Positions 15,807-24,650 of a stretch of DNA of 37,521 nt are shown here, in pieces (the first letter of the stretch is position 1; each line of letters starts with the position of its first letter). Location of the stretch: positions 71,743 to 109,263 of the forward strand of contig DFCS01000026.1 in the NCBI GenBank assembly GCA_002367105.1, in the 5' to 3' direction. The translations under genes and the position numbers were made by a program. The notes below the pieces were generated by a model that saw only the letters and a list, made by a program, of their open reading frames with translations, was not told the origin of the DNA and did no database searches. Origin of the DNA: Hungatella sp. UBA3048. Lineage in GTDB: Bacteria; Bacillota; Clostridia; Lachnospirales; Lachnospiraceae.

Positions 15807-16949
15807 GTGGAAAAGGATAATTTTTTAGATAAGCTTGGAAAACTGGTCGAACTTGCAAAAACGAAGCATAATGCGTTGGACGTAACGGAGATTAATAACT
15901 TCTTTATGGGGGAAGAACTGACAACAGAGCAGATGGATCAGATTTATACGTACCTGGAGAATCGCGGCGTAGACGTGATCCCGGTCATTGACGATTCCGT
16001 TTTAACTGATGATGCGCTCATGTCAGACGACCTGCTTTTAGATGATGATCTTGATGACGGCTTTATTAAGGAAATGGATGAAGAAGATATTGATCTTGAT
16101 GCCATTGACTTGCTGGATGGCATCGGAACGGAAGACCCTGTCCGCATGTACTTAAAGGAAATCGGCACGGTACCACTTTTGAATGCAGAGGAAGAACTGC
16201 GTCTTGCTAAGAGAAAAGCGGATGGTGATGATGATGCCAAAGAGCGCTTGATCGAAGCAAACCTTCGCCTTGTAGTCAGCATAGCAAAGCGTTATACAGG
16301 CCGTGGAATGAGTTTCCTTGATTTGGTTCAGGAAGGAAATTTAGGCCTTATTAAAGGTGTGGAAAAATTTGATTATACCAAAGGTTATAAATTAAGTACA
16401 TATGCTACTTGGTGGATACGCCAGTCTGTAACCAGAGCACTTGCAGACCAGGCCAGAACAATCCGTGTGCCTGTGCATATGGTGGAAACGATTAATAAGA
16501 TGTCCAAGATGCAGAGAAAGCTGACTCTTGAGCTTGGATACGAGCCGTCTGTATCAGAACTGGCGGAAGCTCTTGACATGTCAGAGGATAAGGTTATGGA
16601 GATCATGCAGATCGCCAGGGAACCTGCATCCCTTGAAACTCCTATCGGTGAAGAAGATGATTCCAACCTGGGAGATTTCGTGGCTGATAATAACGTTGTG
16701 ACTCCGGAAGGTAACGTAGAATCCGTTATGCTGAGAGAGCACATTGATGCTCTTCTTGGAGACTTAAAGGAGAGAGAGCGCCAGGTGATCGTACTCAGAT
16801 TTGGATTAGAGGATGGCCATCCCCGTACTTTGGAAGAAGTTGGTAAAGAGTTTAATGTTACCCGGGAGCGTATCAGGCAGATAGAAGCGAAGGCTCTTAG
16901 AAAGCTTAGAAATCCTGTTCGAAGTAAAAGGATCAGGGATTTCCTATAG
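15807..16949 (+). CDS. rpoD: RNA polymerase primary sigma factor (sigma-70/SigA)
   Basis: This 380-residue sigma-70 group 1 protein has a region 1.1-like N-terminus with a very acidic stretch (about 70-105), region 1.2 (DPVRMYLKEIG), regions 2.1-2.4 (LRLVVSIAKRYTGRGMSFLDL to TYATWWIRQSVTRALADQ), region 3 and region 4.2 (TLEEVGKEFNVTRERIRQIE). All promoter-recognition segments are intact and the length suits a Firmicute SigA. It starts at GTG 15807 with AAAGGA at 15792-15797. The dnaG gene usual just upstream in Firmicutes is absent; instead the gene has its own promoter after the lipid kinase. Confidence 0.96.
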   Translation: MEKDNFLDKLGKLVELAKTKHNALDVTEINNFFMGEELTTEQMDQIYTYLENRGVDVIPVIDDSVLTDDALMSDDLLLDDDLDDGFIKEMDEEDIDLDAIDLLDGIGTEDPVRMYLKEIGTVPLLNAEEELRLAKRKADGDDDAKERLIEANLRLVVSIAKRYTGRGMSFLDLVQEGNLGLIKGVEKFDYTKGYKLSTYATWWIRQSVTRALADQARTIRVPVHMVETINKMSKMQRKLTLELGYEPSVSELAEALDMSEDKVMEIMQIAREPASLETPIGEEDDSNLGDFVADNNVVTPEGNVESVMLREHIDALLGDLKERERQVIVLRFGLEDGHPRTLEEVGKEFNVTRERIRQIEAKALRKLRNPVRSKRIRDFL

Positions 16950-16957
16950 GAAACAAG

Positions 16958-16988
16958 AGGCGCTGCAGACTGCTGCAGACGCCTTTTT
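16958..16988 (+). terminator. Terminator after rpoD
   Basis: AGGCGCTGCAG (16958-16968) pairs with CTGCAG-A-CGCCT (16973-16984, one bulged A) around a 4-nt loop, followed by a T-run. A clear intrinsic terminator only about 33 nt before the queH start, so queH may be read mainly by leakage or from a weak promoter not identified here. Confidence 0.85.
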
Positions 16989-17020
16989 GTGCTTTTGAAA
17001 ACAGCAGGGAAGGAGCTACC

Positions 17021-17656
17021 ATGAACCAGAGGAATTATCAGAAGGAATTGGATCAGATCATTGCAGGATTAGAGGAACAGGGAAAGGTTCCCAGGCTGCT
17101 TTTACACAGCTGTTGTGCACCATGCAGCAGTTATGTACTGGAATATTTGTCCCGCTATTTTGAAATAACCGTGTATTTCTATAATCCCAATATAGATCAG
17201 CCGGTGGAATACAAAAGACGGGTGAAAGAGCAGGAAAGGCTCATTGCATCTATGGATTTTATTCATCCTGTAACTTTGGAAACAGGAGCTTATGAACCGG
17301 AAGAATTTCACCGTATTGTGAGAGGTCTTGAAAAGGAGCCGGAAGGCGGCGCCAGATGTTTTAAATGCTATGAACTGCGCCTCCAGGAGGCTGCTAAGGT
17401 TGCTCAGGCCGGGCGCTTTGATTACTTCACCACCACTCTGTCCATAAGCCCTTTAAAGAATGCGGAAAAGCTCAATGAGATCGGTGAGAAGCTTGCAAAG
17501 GAGTATCGTGTCGCTTATCTTCCCTCTGATTTCAAGAAAAAAAACGGATTTAAGCGTTCTGTAGAGCTTTCTGAGAAATATGGTTTATACAGGCAGGATT
17601 ACTGCGGCTGTTTCTATTCCCAGAAAGAAAGACAGGAACTTTCGGAAATTTCTTAG
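17021..17656 (+). CDS. queH: Epoxyqueuosine reductase QueH
   Basis: QueH performs the last step of queuosine synthesis, reducing epoxyqueuosine in tRNA, and replaces the cobalamin-dependent QueG. The 211-residue protein shows the family cysteine sets: HSCCAPCS (Cys31, Cys32, Cys35), GARCFKCYELRL (Cys113, Cys116) and DYCGC (Cys195, Cys197). These bind a 4Fe-4S cluster and an adjacent metal. AAGGAG lies 6-7 nt before the ATG. No other queuosine gene is nearby. Confidence 0.93.
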   Translation: MNQRNYQKELDQIIAGLEEQGKVPRLLLHSCCAPCSSYVLEYLSRYFEITVYFYNPNIDQPVEYKRRVKEQERLIASMDFIHPVTLETGAYEPEEFHRIVRGLEKEPEGGARCFKCYELRLQEAAKVAQAGRFDYFTTTLSISPLKNAEKLNEIGEKLAKEYRVAYLPSDFKKKNGFKRSVELSEKYGLYRQDYCGCFYSQKERQELSEIS

Positions 17657-17703
17657 ACAGGAAAATGCTTTGTAAAATATGTAAAAAGACATACTGGTTT
17701 GTC

Positions 17704-17732
17704 TTGACACAAATTGGATATTGTTATAAAAT
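17704..17732 (+). promoter_or_regulatory. HPr gene promoter
   Basis: A perfect TTGACA (17704-17709) is 17 bp from TAAAAT (17727-17732). It gives a short leader to the ATG at 17778. Confidence 0.75.
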
Positions 17733-17777
17733 TAACTGCAAGGAGTATAAAAAATTGAGGATAAAGGAGATAAAAAT

Positions 17778-18044
17778 ATGTTATCAAAAACACTGACCGT
17801 AGTAAATCCATCCGGACTTCATTTAAGACCAGCAGGTGTTCTTTCCCAGACAGCAATGAAATTTAAATCCGATGTAATCATCGAATACGGAGAGAAGAGA
17901 ATCGTTGCTAAGAGCGTGTTAAACGTTATGGCAGCCGGAATCAAGTGCGGAACACAGATCAAACTGATCTGTGAAGGCGAAGATGAGGCAGCAGCAATGA
18001 AAACCATGACGGAAGCAATTGAAAGCGGACTTGGTGAGATGTAA
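17778..18044 (+). CDS. ptsH: HPr family phosphocarrier protein
   Basis: This 88-residue protein has the phosphorylatable His15 in GLHLRPAG and the regulatory Ser46 in AKSVLNVM, so it can act both in the phosphotransferase system and, as Ser46-phosphate, in catabolite control. His15 rules out Crh, which lacks it. The sequence is somewhat divergent (HLRP rather than HARP, NVMAAG rather than GVMSLG), and enzyme I (ptsI) is not adjacent. It may be a second HPr paralogue rather than the main one. AAAGGAG lies just upstream. It is monocistronic between its own promoter and terminator. Confidence 0.92.
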   Translation: MLSKTLTVVNPSGLHLRPAGVLSQTAMKFKSDVIIEYGEKRIVAKSVLNVMAAGIKCGTQIKLICEGEDEAAAMKTMTEAIESGLGEM

Positions 18045-18075
18045 TTCAGTTTTAAATTTTAAAAAAAGTTAGTAT

Positions 18076-18106
18076 AAGCCCTGGGAAGAAATTCCCGGGG
18101 CTTTTT
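18076..18106 (+). terminator. Terminator after the HPr gene
   Basis: AAGCCCTGGGAA (18076-18087) pairs with TTCCCGGGGCTT (18092-18103), with one G-T pair, around the loop GAAA, followed by TTTTT. A strong intrinsic terminator with a GNRA tetraloop. Confidence 0.92.
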
Positions 18107-18346
18107 CTGTGTAAAAATGAGTGGGATTATGAGGAAAAGCAGTATGAAAGTTGTGAATATGAAATGCAGACTTAATGATTGAAAGTGAAAACTTCATAAA
18201 ATTAGAAGTTTGTGCCAGTATCCTTAAAAGAACGGAGAATTGTGCTATATAGGGAGAAAAAATATTGATGAAGATTGGAATTGCAAGAATTTAATTTTAT
18301 AAATATATTATTGTCAAATTATCTGAAAATTTAAGAATAAAACTCG
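18107..18346. other. AT-rich intergenic stretch without a gene
   Basis: About 240 bp between the HPr terminator and the gltB promoter. The only structure seen is a small inverted repeat AAACTTC (18189-18195) / GAAGTTT (18205-18211). No plausible ORF with a ribosome binding site, and no tRNA-like element, is visible. Confidence 0.5.
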
Positions 18347-18375
18347 TTTACAAGAAGAAAAAAATGTAGTATTAT
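18347..18375 (+). promoter_or_regulatory. gltBD promoter
   Basis: TTTACA (18347-18352) and TATTAT (18370-18375), each five of six matches to consensus, are separated by 17 bp. The predicted start near 18382 leaves a leader of about 180 nt that contains the 51-bp tandem repeat. Confidence 0.7.
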
Positions 18376-18445
18376 CAACTAAAAATTTACTGTTACTCAT
18401 TGGCACCACAAAAGAAGAGGAAGTAATCAGAATGTGCGATTGAGA

Positions 18446-18547
18446 GGAATGCCTTTCTGGCATACCACCAAACCAAAGAAGCATTGGCAAGAAAAAGGAG
18501 CGCCCTTCGGGCATATCATGATGTCCAACTAGCATGGGCAAGAGAGA
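18446..18547 (+). repeat. 51-bp tandem leader repeat before gltB
   Basis: Two units, 18446-18496 and 18497-18547, match at about 35 of 51 positions with no gaps (hand count). Each has a hairpin: ATGCC/GGCAT (18449-18453 with 18459-18463) and GCCC/GGGC (18502-18505 with 18509-18512). Each also carries a downstream CATNGGCAAGA (18482-18492 and 18533-18543). The GGCA or GGGC within the latter can also pair with the first arm of its own hairpin, and it changes in step with it (TGCC:GGCA, GCCC:GGGC). This suggests alternative pairings in a leader RNA. A further CATTGGCA lies at 18398-18405. No known riboswitch class is recognised. Confidence 0.65.
18449..18532 (+). CDS. Possible leader peptide in the gltB leader
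   Basis: An ORF of 27 codons begins MPFWHTTKPKKHWQ and ends at TAG 18530-18532; the frame can be extended to GTG 18434. Because the 51-bp repeat is 17 codons long, the repeat stays in frame and yields PFWH and later PFGH. The ATG is preceded by GAGAGG only 1 nt away, too close for normal initiation; AGGAAG at 18417-18422 is 11 nt from the GTG. It may be translated as a leader peptide, or the open frame may be a by-product of a structured RNA. No conserved domain is recognised. Confidence 0.25.
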   Translation: MPFWHTTKPKKHWQEKGAPFGHIMMSN

Positions 18548-18562
18548 GGAAAGGAAGAGATT

Positions 18563-21500
18563 ATGGATAAAGGTTTACAATCCCCTAATAAAAAGGAGTT
18601 GCCGGGCCTATATGATCCCCGCTTTGAGCATGATAACTGCGGCATCGGTGCGGTTGCCAACATAAAAGGCGTGAAGACTCACAGGACGGTGGATCAGGCT
18701 CTCCATATCGTAGAGAATCTGGAACACCGTGCAGGAAAGGATGCGGAAGGAAAGACAGGAGACGGAGTTGGAATCATGCTTCAGATCTCCCATAAGTTTT
18801 TTAAAAAGGTAACAAAGCCTCTGGGCATAGAGCTCGGTGAGGAGAGGGATTATGGTATTGGCATGTTTTTCTTTCCTCAGGATGAGCTTGCCAGAAATCA
18901 AGCCAAAAAGATGTTTGAGATCATTGTAAAGAAAGAGGGACTTGAATTTACTGGCTGGAGGGATGTGCCTATTCATCCGGAGCTGATCGGCGACAAGGCA
19001 GTGGACTGTATGCCCTGCATTGCCCAGGGTTTTGTGAAAAAGCCAGCTGATACGGCCAGAGGATTGGAGTTTGACCGGAAGCTTTATGTATCAAGGCGGA
19101 TTTTTGAACAGAGCAACGACAATACCTATGTGGTTTCCTTAAGCAGCAGGACCATTGTATACAAGGGCATGTTTCTGGTGAAGGAACTTAGGAAGTTTTT
19201 TCCGGACCTTCAGGATAAGGATTATGAATCTGCCATTGCAGTGGTTCATTCCCGGTTCAGTACCAATACAAACCCAAGCTGGATGAGAGCCCATCCCAAC
19301 CGCCTTATTGTTCACAATGGTGAGATCAATACCATTCGCGGAAATGTGGATAAGATGATGGCAAGGGAAGAGAATATGGAGTCCGAGTATTTCCGGTATG
19401 ACATGCATAAGGTCCTTCCTATCATTAACCAGGAAGGTTCCGACTCCGCCATGCTTGACAATGCGCTGGAATTTATGATGATGAGCGGAATGGACCTTCC
19501 CCTTTCTGTTATGGTGACCATTCCTGCACCTTGGGAGCATGACAAATCCATGCCTCAGGAAATCAAGGACTTTTACCGTTACTATGCAACCATGATGGAA
19601 CCTTGGGATGGACCGGCTTCCATCGTATTCAGTGATGGCGACCTGGTTGGTGCCGTACTGGACCGCAATGGCCTTCGCCCGTCCAGATACTACATTACTG
19701 ATGAGGACCAGATGATCCTGGCTTCTGAGGTGGGTGCCATTGATATTGAGCAGAGCCATGTGGTGAGAAAAGAGCGCCTTCGTCCAGGAAAGATGCTTCT
19801 CATTGATACAGTTAAGGGATGCCTGGTCAGCGATGAGGAGCTGAAAGAATACTATGCGGCCCGTCAGCCTTATGGGGAATGGCTGGATTCCAATTTAATT
19901 GAGCTGAAAAAGCTGCCCATCCCCAACATAGGGGTTCCTGCCATGAACAGAGAGGAAAGGGCGAAGCTGCAGAAGACTTATGGTTATACCTATGAGGAAT
20001 ACAAAACCATGATTCTTCCCATGGCCTTAAACGGTGCGGAAGCAGTTTCTGCCATGGGAGCAGACAGTCCCCTTGCGGTATTAAGCAAAAAGCACCAGCC
20101 TCTGTTCAATTATTTCAAACAGCTCTTTGCCCAGGTTACCAATCCGCCCATTGATTCTATCCGGGAAGAGATCGTTACCTCAACCACGGTTTATGTGGGC
20201 GAGGAAGGGAATATTCTGGAGGAGACGGCGGAAAACTGCAAGATTCTGAAGGTTAATAATCCCATACTTACCTGTACGGACCTGTTGAAAATTAAAAATA
20301 TGAAAAAGCCTGGCTTTAAGGTAGAAGTAATTCCCATTACTTACTATAAAAATACTTCCCTGGAAAAAGCAATTGACAGGCTGTTTCTGGAAGTAGACCG
20401 GGCGCACCATGATGGTGCGAATATCATCATCTTGTCTGACCGGGATATTGACGAAAACCATTTGCCCATTCCTTCCCTGCTTGCGGTATCGGCTTTGCAG
20501 CAGCATCTGGTCAAAACAAAGAAGAGAACTTCTGTGGCGCTCATACTGGAAAGCGGAGAGCCAAGAGAAGTACATCACTTTGCCACCTTGCTGGGATATG
20601 GAGCCTGCGCTATTAATCCCTACCTGGCCCAGGAATCCATCCGTTCTCTTATTGAAAAAGGCATGCTGGATAAAGATTATTATGCGGCCGTAGAGGATTA
20701 CAACGCGGCAGTTCTACACGGCATTGTAAAGATAGCTTCCAAGATGGGGATCTCTACCATACAGTCCTACCAGGGAGCCCAGATTTTTGAGGCAATCGGC
20801 ATTTCAAAGAAAGTGATTGACAAATATTTTACCGATACGGTGAGCAGAGTGGGAGGCATCACCCTAGATGACATAGCCAATGATGTGGATGTCCTTCACT
20901 CAGCGGCCTTTGATCCCCTTGGACTTGACGTGGATTTGACCCTGGACAGTGTGGGAAGCCATAAGGAGAGGGCAGGGCAAGAGGAACATTTATACAATCC
21001 TCTTACCATCCATCTTTTACAGGAAGCGGCCAGGACCGGAAGCTACGAAACCTTCAAAGAATATACCCATGCCTTGACGGAAGAGGGGCAGACGGTTAAT
21101 TTAAGAAGTCTTTTGGACTTTGATTATTCCAAGACAAAGGAAATTCCTTTGGAAGAGGTGGAAAGCGAAGAATCCATAGTGAAACGGTTTAAGACAGGAG
21201 CTATGTCCTACGGATCCATTTCCCAGGAAGCCCATGAAACCCTGGCGATTGCCATGAACCGGATTCATGGAAAATCCAACAGCGGTGAGGGAGGAGAAAG
21301 CCTGGAGCGTCTGATAACAGGTCCGGACGGCGTAAACCGGTGTTCTGCCATTAAGCAGGTTGCTTCCGGGCGTTTTGGCGTAACCTCAAGGTATCTGGTC
21401 AGTGCCAAAGAAATCCAGATTAAAATGGCTCAGGGTGCGAAGCCGGGAGAAGGAGGCCAGCTTCCAGGCGGAAAGGTATATCCATGGGTTGCCAAAACCA

Positions 21501-23122
21501 GGCATTCCACGACAGGAGTAGGCCTTATTTCCCCGCCGCCTCACCATGATATCTATTCCATTGAGGATCTGGCCCAGCTTATTTATGACTTAAAAAATTC
21601 CAATACCAATGCCAGAATCTCCGTAAAACTTGTTTCTGAGGCAGGTGTTGGCACAGTAGCCGCCGGTGTTGCTAAGGCCGGTGCACAGGTAATCCTCATT
21701 TCTGCCTTTGACGGCGGAACCGGTGCGGCTCCGAGAAACTCCATTTATAATGCAGGGCTTCCATGGGAGCTTGGCGTAGCGGAGGCCCATCAGACCCTGA
21801 TTATGAATGGGTTAAGGGATAAGGTGATCCTGGAGACAGACGGGAAGCTGATGACAGGGCGGGATGTTGCCATTGCCTGTGCCCTGGGAGCGGAGGAGTT
21901 CGGTTTTGCTACCGCCCCTCTTGTGACCATGGGATGTGTCATGATGAGAGTCTGTAATCTGGATACTTGTCCGGTGGGCATTGCTACCCAGAATCCGGAG
22001 CTTAGGAAGCGCTTTAAAGGAAAACCGGAACACGTAATCAACTTCATGAATTTCATTGCCAAAGAACTTCGGGAATACATGGCAAAGCTTGGTATCCGCA
22101 CCGTAGATGAACTTGTGGGAAGGACGGATCTGCTAAAGAAGAAGGCCGGTATTCCTTCTAAACGAGCAGAAAAGGTGGATTTTTCCGCTATTTTGGGAAA
22201 TTCCTACGCAGGGCAGAAGCTTTTAGGCTACGATAAGAAACAGGTGTATGATTTTGAACTGGAGAAAACCATAGATGAGAAGATCATCCTTAAGAAATTA
22301 AGAGATGCCCTGCGGGCCGGTCAGAAAAAGAGCCTTCATATCGATATTTCCAATACGGATCGGGCCCTGGGTACCATATTCGGCTCGGAAATCACCAGAC
22401 TTTATCCGGATGGGCTATTGGAAGACACCTTTACCATCAACTGTACGGGCAGCGGCGGACAGAGCTTTGGAGCCTTCATTCCAAAGGGCCTTACTTTAGA
22501 GCTGGTGGGTGACAGCAACGATTATTTTGGAAAGGGACTTTCCGGCGGTAAGCTGGTGGTTTATCCGCCTCAGGGCGTTAAATTTAAGGCTGAGGATAAC
22601 ATTGTAATCGGAAATCTGGCCTTATACGGTGCTACCAGTGGAAAGGCATTCATCTGCGGAATCGCAGGCGAACGTTTCTGTGTCCGGAACTCTGGAGCGA
22701 CCGCTGTTGTGGAAGGCGTGGGAGACCATGGCTGTGAATACATGACAGGCGGGCGCGTGGTGGTGCTTGGCCCCACCGGCAAGAATTTTGCTGCCGGTAT
22801 GAGCGGCGGCATCGCCTATGTTCTGGATGAAAAGAGAGATTTATATAAGAGGCTTAATAAGGAAATGGTTTCCTTTGAAGAGGTCTCCAATAAATATGAT
22901 GTACTTGAATTAAAAGACATGATCAAGGAACATGTGGCTTACACCAATTCAGCAAAAGGAAAAGAGATTCTTGATAACTTCGGAGAGTATCTTCCTAAGT
23001 TTAAGAAGGTCATGCCTCATGATTACAGACGCATGCTGAACACCATCGTTCAGATGGAGGAAAAAGGGTTAAGCAGCGAACAGGCACAGATTGAAGCATT
23101 TTATGCCAACACAAAAAAGTAA
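18563..23122 (+). CDS. gltB: Glutamate synthase large subunit
   Basis: With GltD, the enzyme converts glutamine and 2-oxoglutarate into two glutamates for ammonium assimilation. The 1519-residue protein begins with a 25-residue propeptide before the nucleophile Cys26 (HDNCGIG) of the class II glutaminase domain (about 26-430). A central domain (about 460-780), an FMN-binding TIM-barrel synthase domain (about 810-1210) and a C-terminal beta-helix (about 1250-1480, with repeated G-x-x-G-G turns) follow. The 3Fe-4S ligands are Cys1125, Cys1131 and Cys1136 (C-x5-C-x4-C). Length and motifs are typical of the NADPH-type enzyme. AAAGGAAG precedes the ATG. gltD follows after 13 nt. Confidence 0.97.
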   Translation: MDKGLQSPNKKELPGLYDPRFEHDNCGIGAVANIKGVKTHRTVDQALHIVENLEHRAGKDAEGKTGDGVGIMLQISHKFFKKVTKPLGIELGEERDYGIGMFFFPQDELARNQAKKMFEIIVKKEGLEFTGWRDVPIHPELIGDKAVDCMPCIAQGFVKKPADTARGLEFDRKLYVSRRIFEQSNDNTYVVSLSSRTIVYKGMFLVKELRKFFPDLQDKDYESAIAVVHSRFSTNTNPSWMRAHPNRLIVHNGEINTIRGNVDKMMAREENMESEYFRYDMHKVLPIINQEGSDSAMLDNALEFMMMSGMDLPLSVMVTIPAPWEHDKSMPQEIKDFYRYYATMMEPWDGPASIVFSDGDLVGAVLDRNGLRPSRYYITDEDQMILASEVGAIDIEQSHVVRKERLRPGKMLLIDTVKGCLVSDEELKEYYAARQPYGEWLDSNLIELKKLPIPNIGVPAMNREERAKLQKTYGYTYEEYKTMILPMALNGAEAVSAMGADSPLAVLSKKHQPLFNYFKQLFAQVTNPPIDSIREEIVTSTTVYVGEEGNILEETAENCKILKVNNPILTCTDLLKIKNMKKPGFKVEVIPITYYKNTSLEKAIDRLFLEVDRAHHDGANIIILSDRDIDENHLPIPSLLAVSALQQHLVKTKKRTSVALILESGEPREVHHFATLLGYGACAINPYLAQESIRSLIEKGMLDKDYYAAVEDYNAAVLHGIVKIASKMGISTIQSYQGAQIFEAIGISKKVIDKYFTDTVSRVGGITLDDIANDVDVLHSAAFDPLGLDVDLTLDSVGSHKERAGQEEHLYNPLTIHLLQEAARTGSYETFKEYTHALTEEGQTVNLRSLLDFDYSKTKEIPLEEVESEESIVKRFKTGAMSYGSISQEAHETLAIAMNRIHGKSNSGEGGESLERLITGPDGVNRCSAIKQVASGRFGVTSRYLVSAKEIQIKMAQGAKPGEGGQLPGGKVYPWVAKTRHSTTGVGLISPPPHHDIYSIEDLAQLIYDLKNSNTNARISVKLVSEAGVGTVAAGVAKAGAQVILISAFDGGTGAAPRNSIYNAGLPWELGVAEAHQTLIMNGLRDKVILETDGKLMTGRDVAIACALGAEEFGFATAPLVTMGCVMMRVCNLDTCPVGIATQNPELRKRFKGKPEHVINFMNFIAKELREYMAKLGIRTVDELVGRTDLLKKKAGIPSKRAEKVDFSAILGNSYAGQKLLGYDKKQVYDFELEKTIDEKIILKKLRDALRAGQKKSLHIDISNTDRALGTIFGSEITRLYPDGLLEDTFTINCTGSGGQSFGAFIPKGLTLELVGDSNDYFGKGLSGGKLVVYPPQGVKFKAEDNIVIGNLALYGATSGKAFICGIAGERFCVRNSGATAVVEGVGDHGCEYMTGGRVVVLGPTGKNFAAGMSGGIAYVLDEKRDLYKRLNKEMVSFEEVSNKYDVLELKDMIKEHVAYTNSAKGKEILDNFGEYLPKFKKVMPHDYRRMLNTIVQMEEKGLSSEQAQIEAFYANTKK

Positions 23123-23135
23123 GGAGGAGCTGATC

Positions 23136-24623
23136 ATGGGAAAGCCAACAGGATTTTTAGAATACAGCAGAAAAACAGGAAAAGCGGTAGACCCCAAGGC
23201 TCGTATTAAGAATTATGACGAGTTTCACCTGCCTCTTTCTGAAAAAGAACAAAAATGCCAGGGTGCGCGCTGCATGGACTGCGGCGTCCCCTTCTGCCAG
23301 TCCGGTGTGATCTTAAAGGGCATGGTTTCCGGCTGCCCCCTTAACAATCTGATCCCGGAATGGAATGAACTTGTATACACCGGCACATGGCAGCAGGCCT
23401 ACAACAGGCTGAAAAAAACCAATAGTTTTCCGGAATTTACCGCCAGGGTGTGCCCGGCTCCCTGTGAAGCCGCATGTACCTGCGGATTAAACGGAGACCC
23501 GGTGAGCATCAAGGAAAATGAGTATGCCATCATTGAACGCGCTTATGATAGCGGCATAGCAGGCCCGATCCCGCCAAAGATCCGCACCGGGAAAAAAGTA
23601 GCCGTCATCGGTTCCGGCCCTGCAGGTCTGGCAGCAGCAGATCAACTGAACAAACGGGGGCACAGTGTTACCGTATTGGAAAGAGAGGACCGCATAGGTG
23701 GTCTGCTCATGTATGGGATTCCCAACATGAAGCTGGAAAAACATGTGATAGACCGGAAGGTGGAGATCATGAAGCAGGAAGGAGTAACGTTCCTGACAGG
23801 CACCGATATCGGAAAAAACCAGAAGGCCAAAGATCTGTTAAAGGAATATGACCGGATCATCCTGGCCTGCGGGGCTTCCAATCCAAGGGATCTAAAGGTT
23901 CCGGGAAGAGATGGGGAAGGAATTTATTTTGCGGTGGATTTCTTAAAGTCCACCACAAAAAGCCTGCTGAATTCCAACTTACAGGATAACAGCTATATTT
24001 CCTCAAAAGGAAAGCATGTCATCGTCATCGGCGGCGGCGACACCGGTAACGACTGTGTGGGAACGGCCATCCGCCATGGATGTGCTTCTGTCACCCAGCT
24101 TGAGATGATGCCAAAACTCCCTGAAAAAAGAACTCCTGATAATAGCTGGCCCGAATGGCCGAAAGTTATGAAAACCGATTACGGCCAGGAAGAATCCGTT
24201 GCCGTATTCGGAAAGGATCCCAGGGTTTATCAGACAACGGTAAAAGAGTTTATCAAAGATAAGTCCGGCAAAGTAGTCAAAGCCGTGCTCATGGGACTGG
24301 AGCCTAAAACAGATGAAAAAACCGGCCGTATGAACATGGAACCGGTAGCTGGCAGTGAAAGAGAAGTTCCTGCCGATATTGTTTTAATTGCAGCAGGATT
24401 TCTGGGCGCCCAGACTTATGTCGCTGATGCTTTTGGCGTGAAATTAAACGGCAGAAGTAATGTGGAGACGGAAAACGGGAAATATAAGACGAATGTAGAT
24501 AAAGTGTTTGCAGCCGGTGATATGCGCCGGGGACAATCGCTGGTCGTTTGGGCGATCAGGGAAGGCCGGGAAGTGGCCAAGGAAGTTGATAAGAGTTTAA
24601 TGGGGTATTCCAACTTAGCATAG
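23136..24623 (+). CDS. gltD: Glutamate synthase small subunit
   Basis: GltD (495 residues) supplies electrons from NAD(P)H to GltB. The N-terminal Fe-S domain has cysteines 46, 49, 54 and 67 (CMDCGVPFC...GCPLNN) and a second set from 106 (CPAPCEAACTC). The longer spacing before Cys67 is a known variant of the family. The FAD site is VIGSGPAGLAAA (158-169) and the NAD(P)H site is VIGGGDTGND; the end has the usual AAGDMRRGQSLVVWAIREGR. The start at 23136 has AGGAGG at 23122-23127, 8 nt upstream and abutting the gltB stop. Earlier in-frame ATGs lie inside gltB and are rejected. Confidence 0.97.
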   Translation: MGKPTGFLEYSRKTGKAVDPKARIKNYDEFHLPLSEKEQKCQGARCMDCGVPFCQSGVILKGMVSGCPLNNLIPEWNELVYTGTWQQAYNRLKKTNSFPEFTARVCPAPCEAACTCGLNGDPVSIKENEYAIIERAYDSGIAGPIPPKIRTGKKVAVIGSGPAGLAAADQLNKRGHSVTVLEREDRIGGLLMYGIPNMKLEKHVIDRKVEIMKQEGVTFLTGTDIGKNQKAKDLLKEYDRIILACGASNPRDLKVPGRDGEGIYFAVDFLKSTTKSLLNSNLQDNSYISSKGKHVIVIGGGDTGNDCVGTAIRHGCASVTQLEMMPKLPEKRTPDNSWPEWPKVMKTDYGQEESVAVFGKDPRVYQTTVKEFIKDKSGKVVKAVLMGLEPKTDEKTGRMNMEPVAGSEREVPADIVLIAAGFLGAQTYVADAFGVKLNGRSNVETENGKYKTNVDKVFAAGDMRRGQSLVVWAIREGREVAKEVDKSLMGYSNLA

Positions 24624-24650
24624 CCGGAAGGAATAACCCCATAAAGGCAA

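Noticed and set aside
18432..18443. Very short ORF ATG-TGC-GAT-TGA in the gltB leader after AGAGGAAG
   Set aside because: Only three codons and stop; a chance start near a purine-rich stretch, not enough to call a leader peptide.
19139..19759. Open frame of about 200 codons on the minus strand within gltB
   Set aside because: Antisense to the intact glutaminase domain of gltB, with no recognisable domain; best explained by codon bias of gltB.
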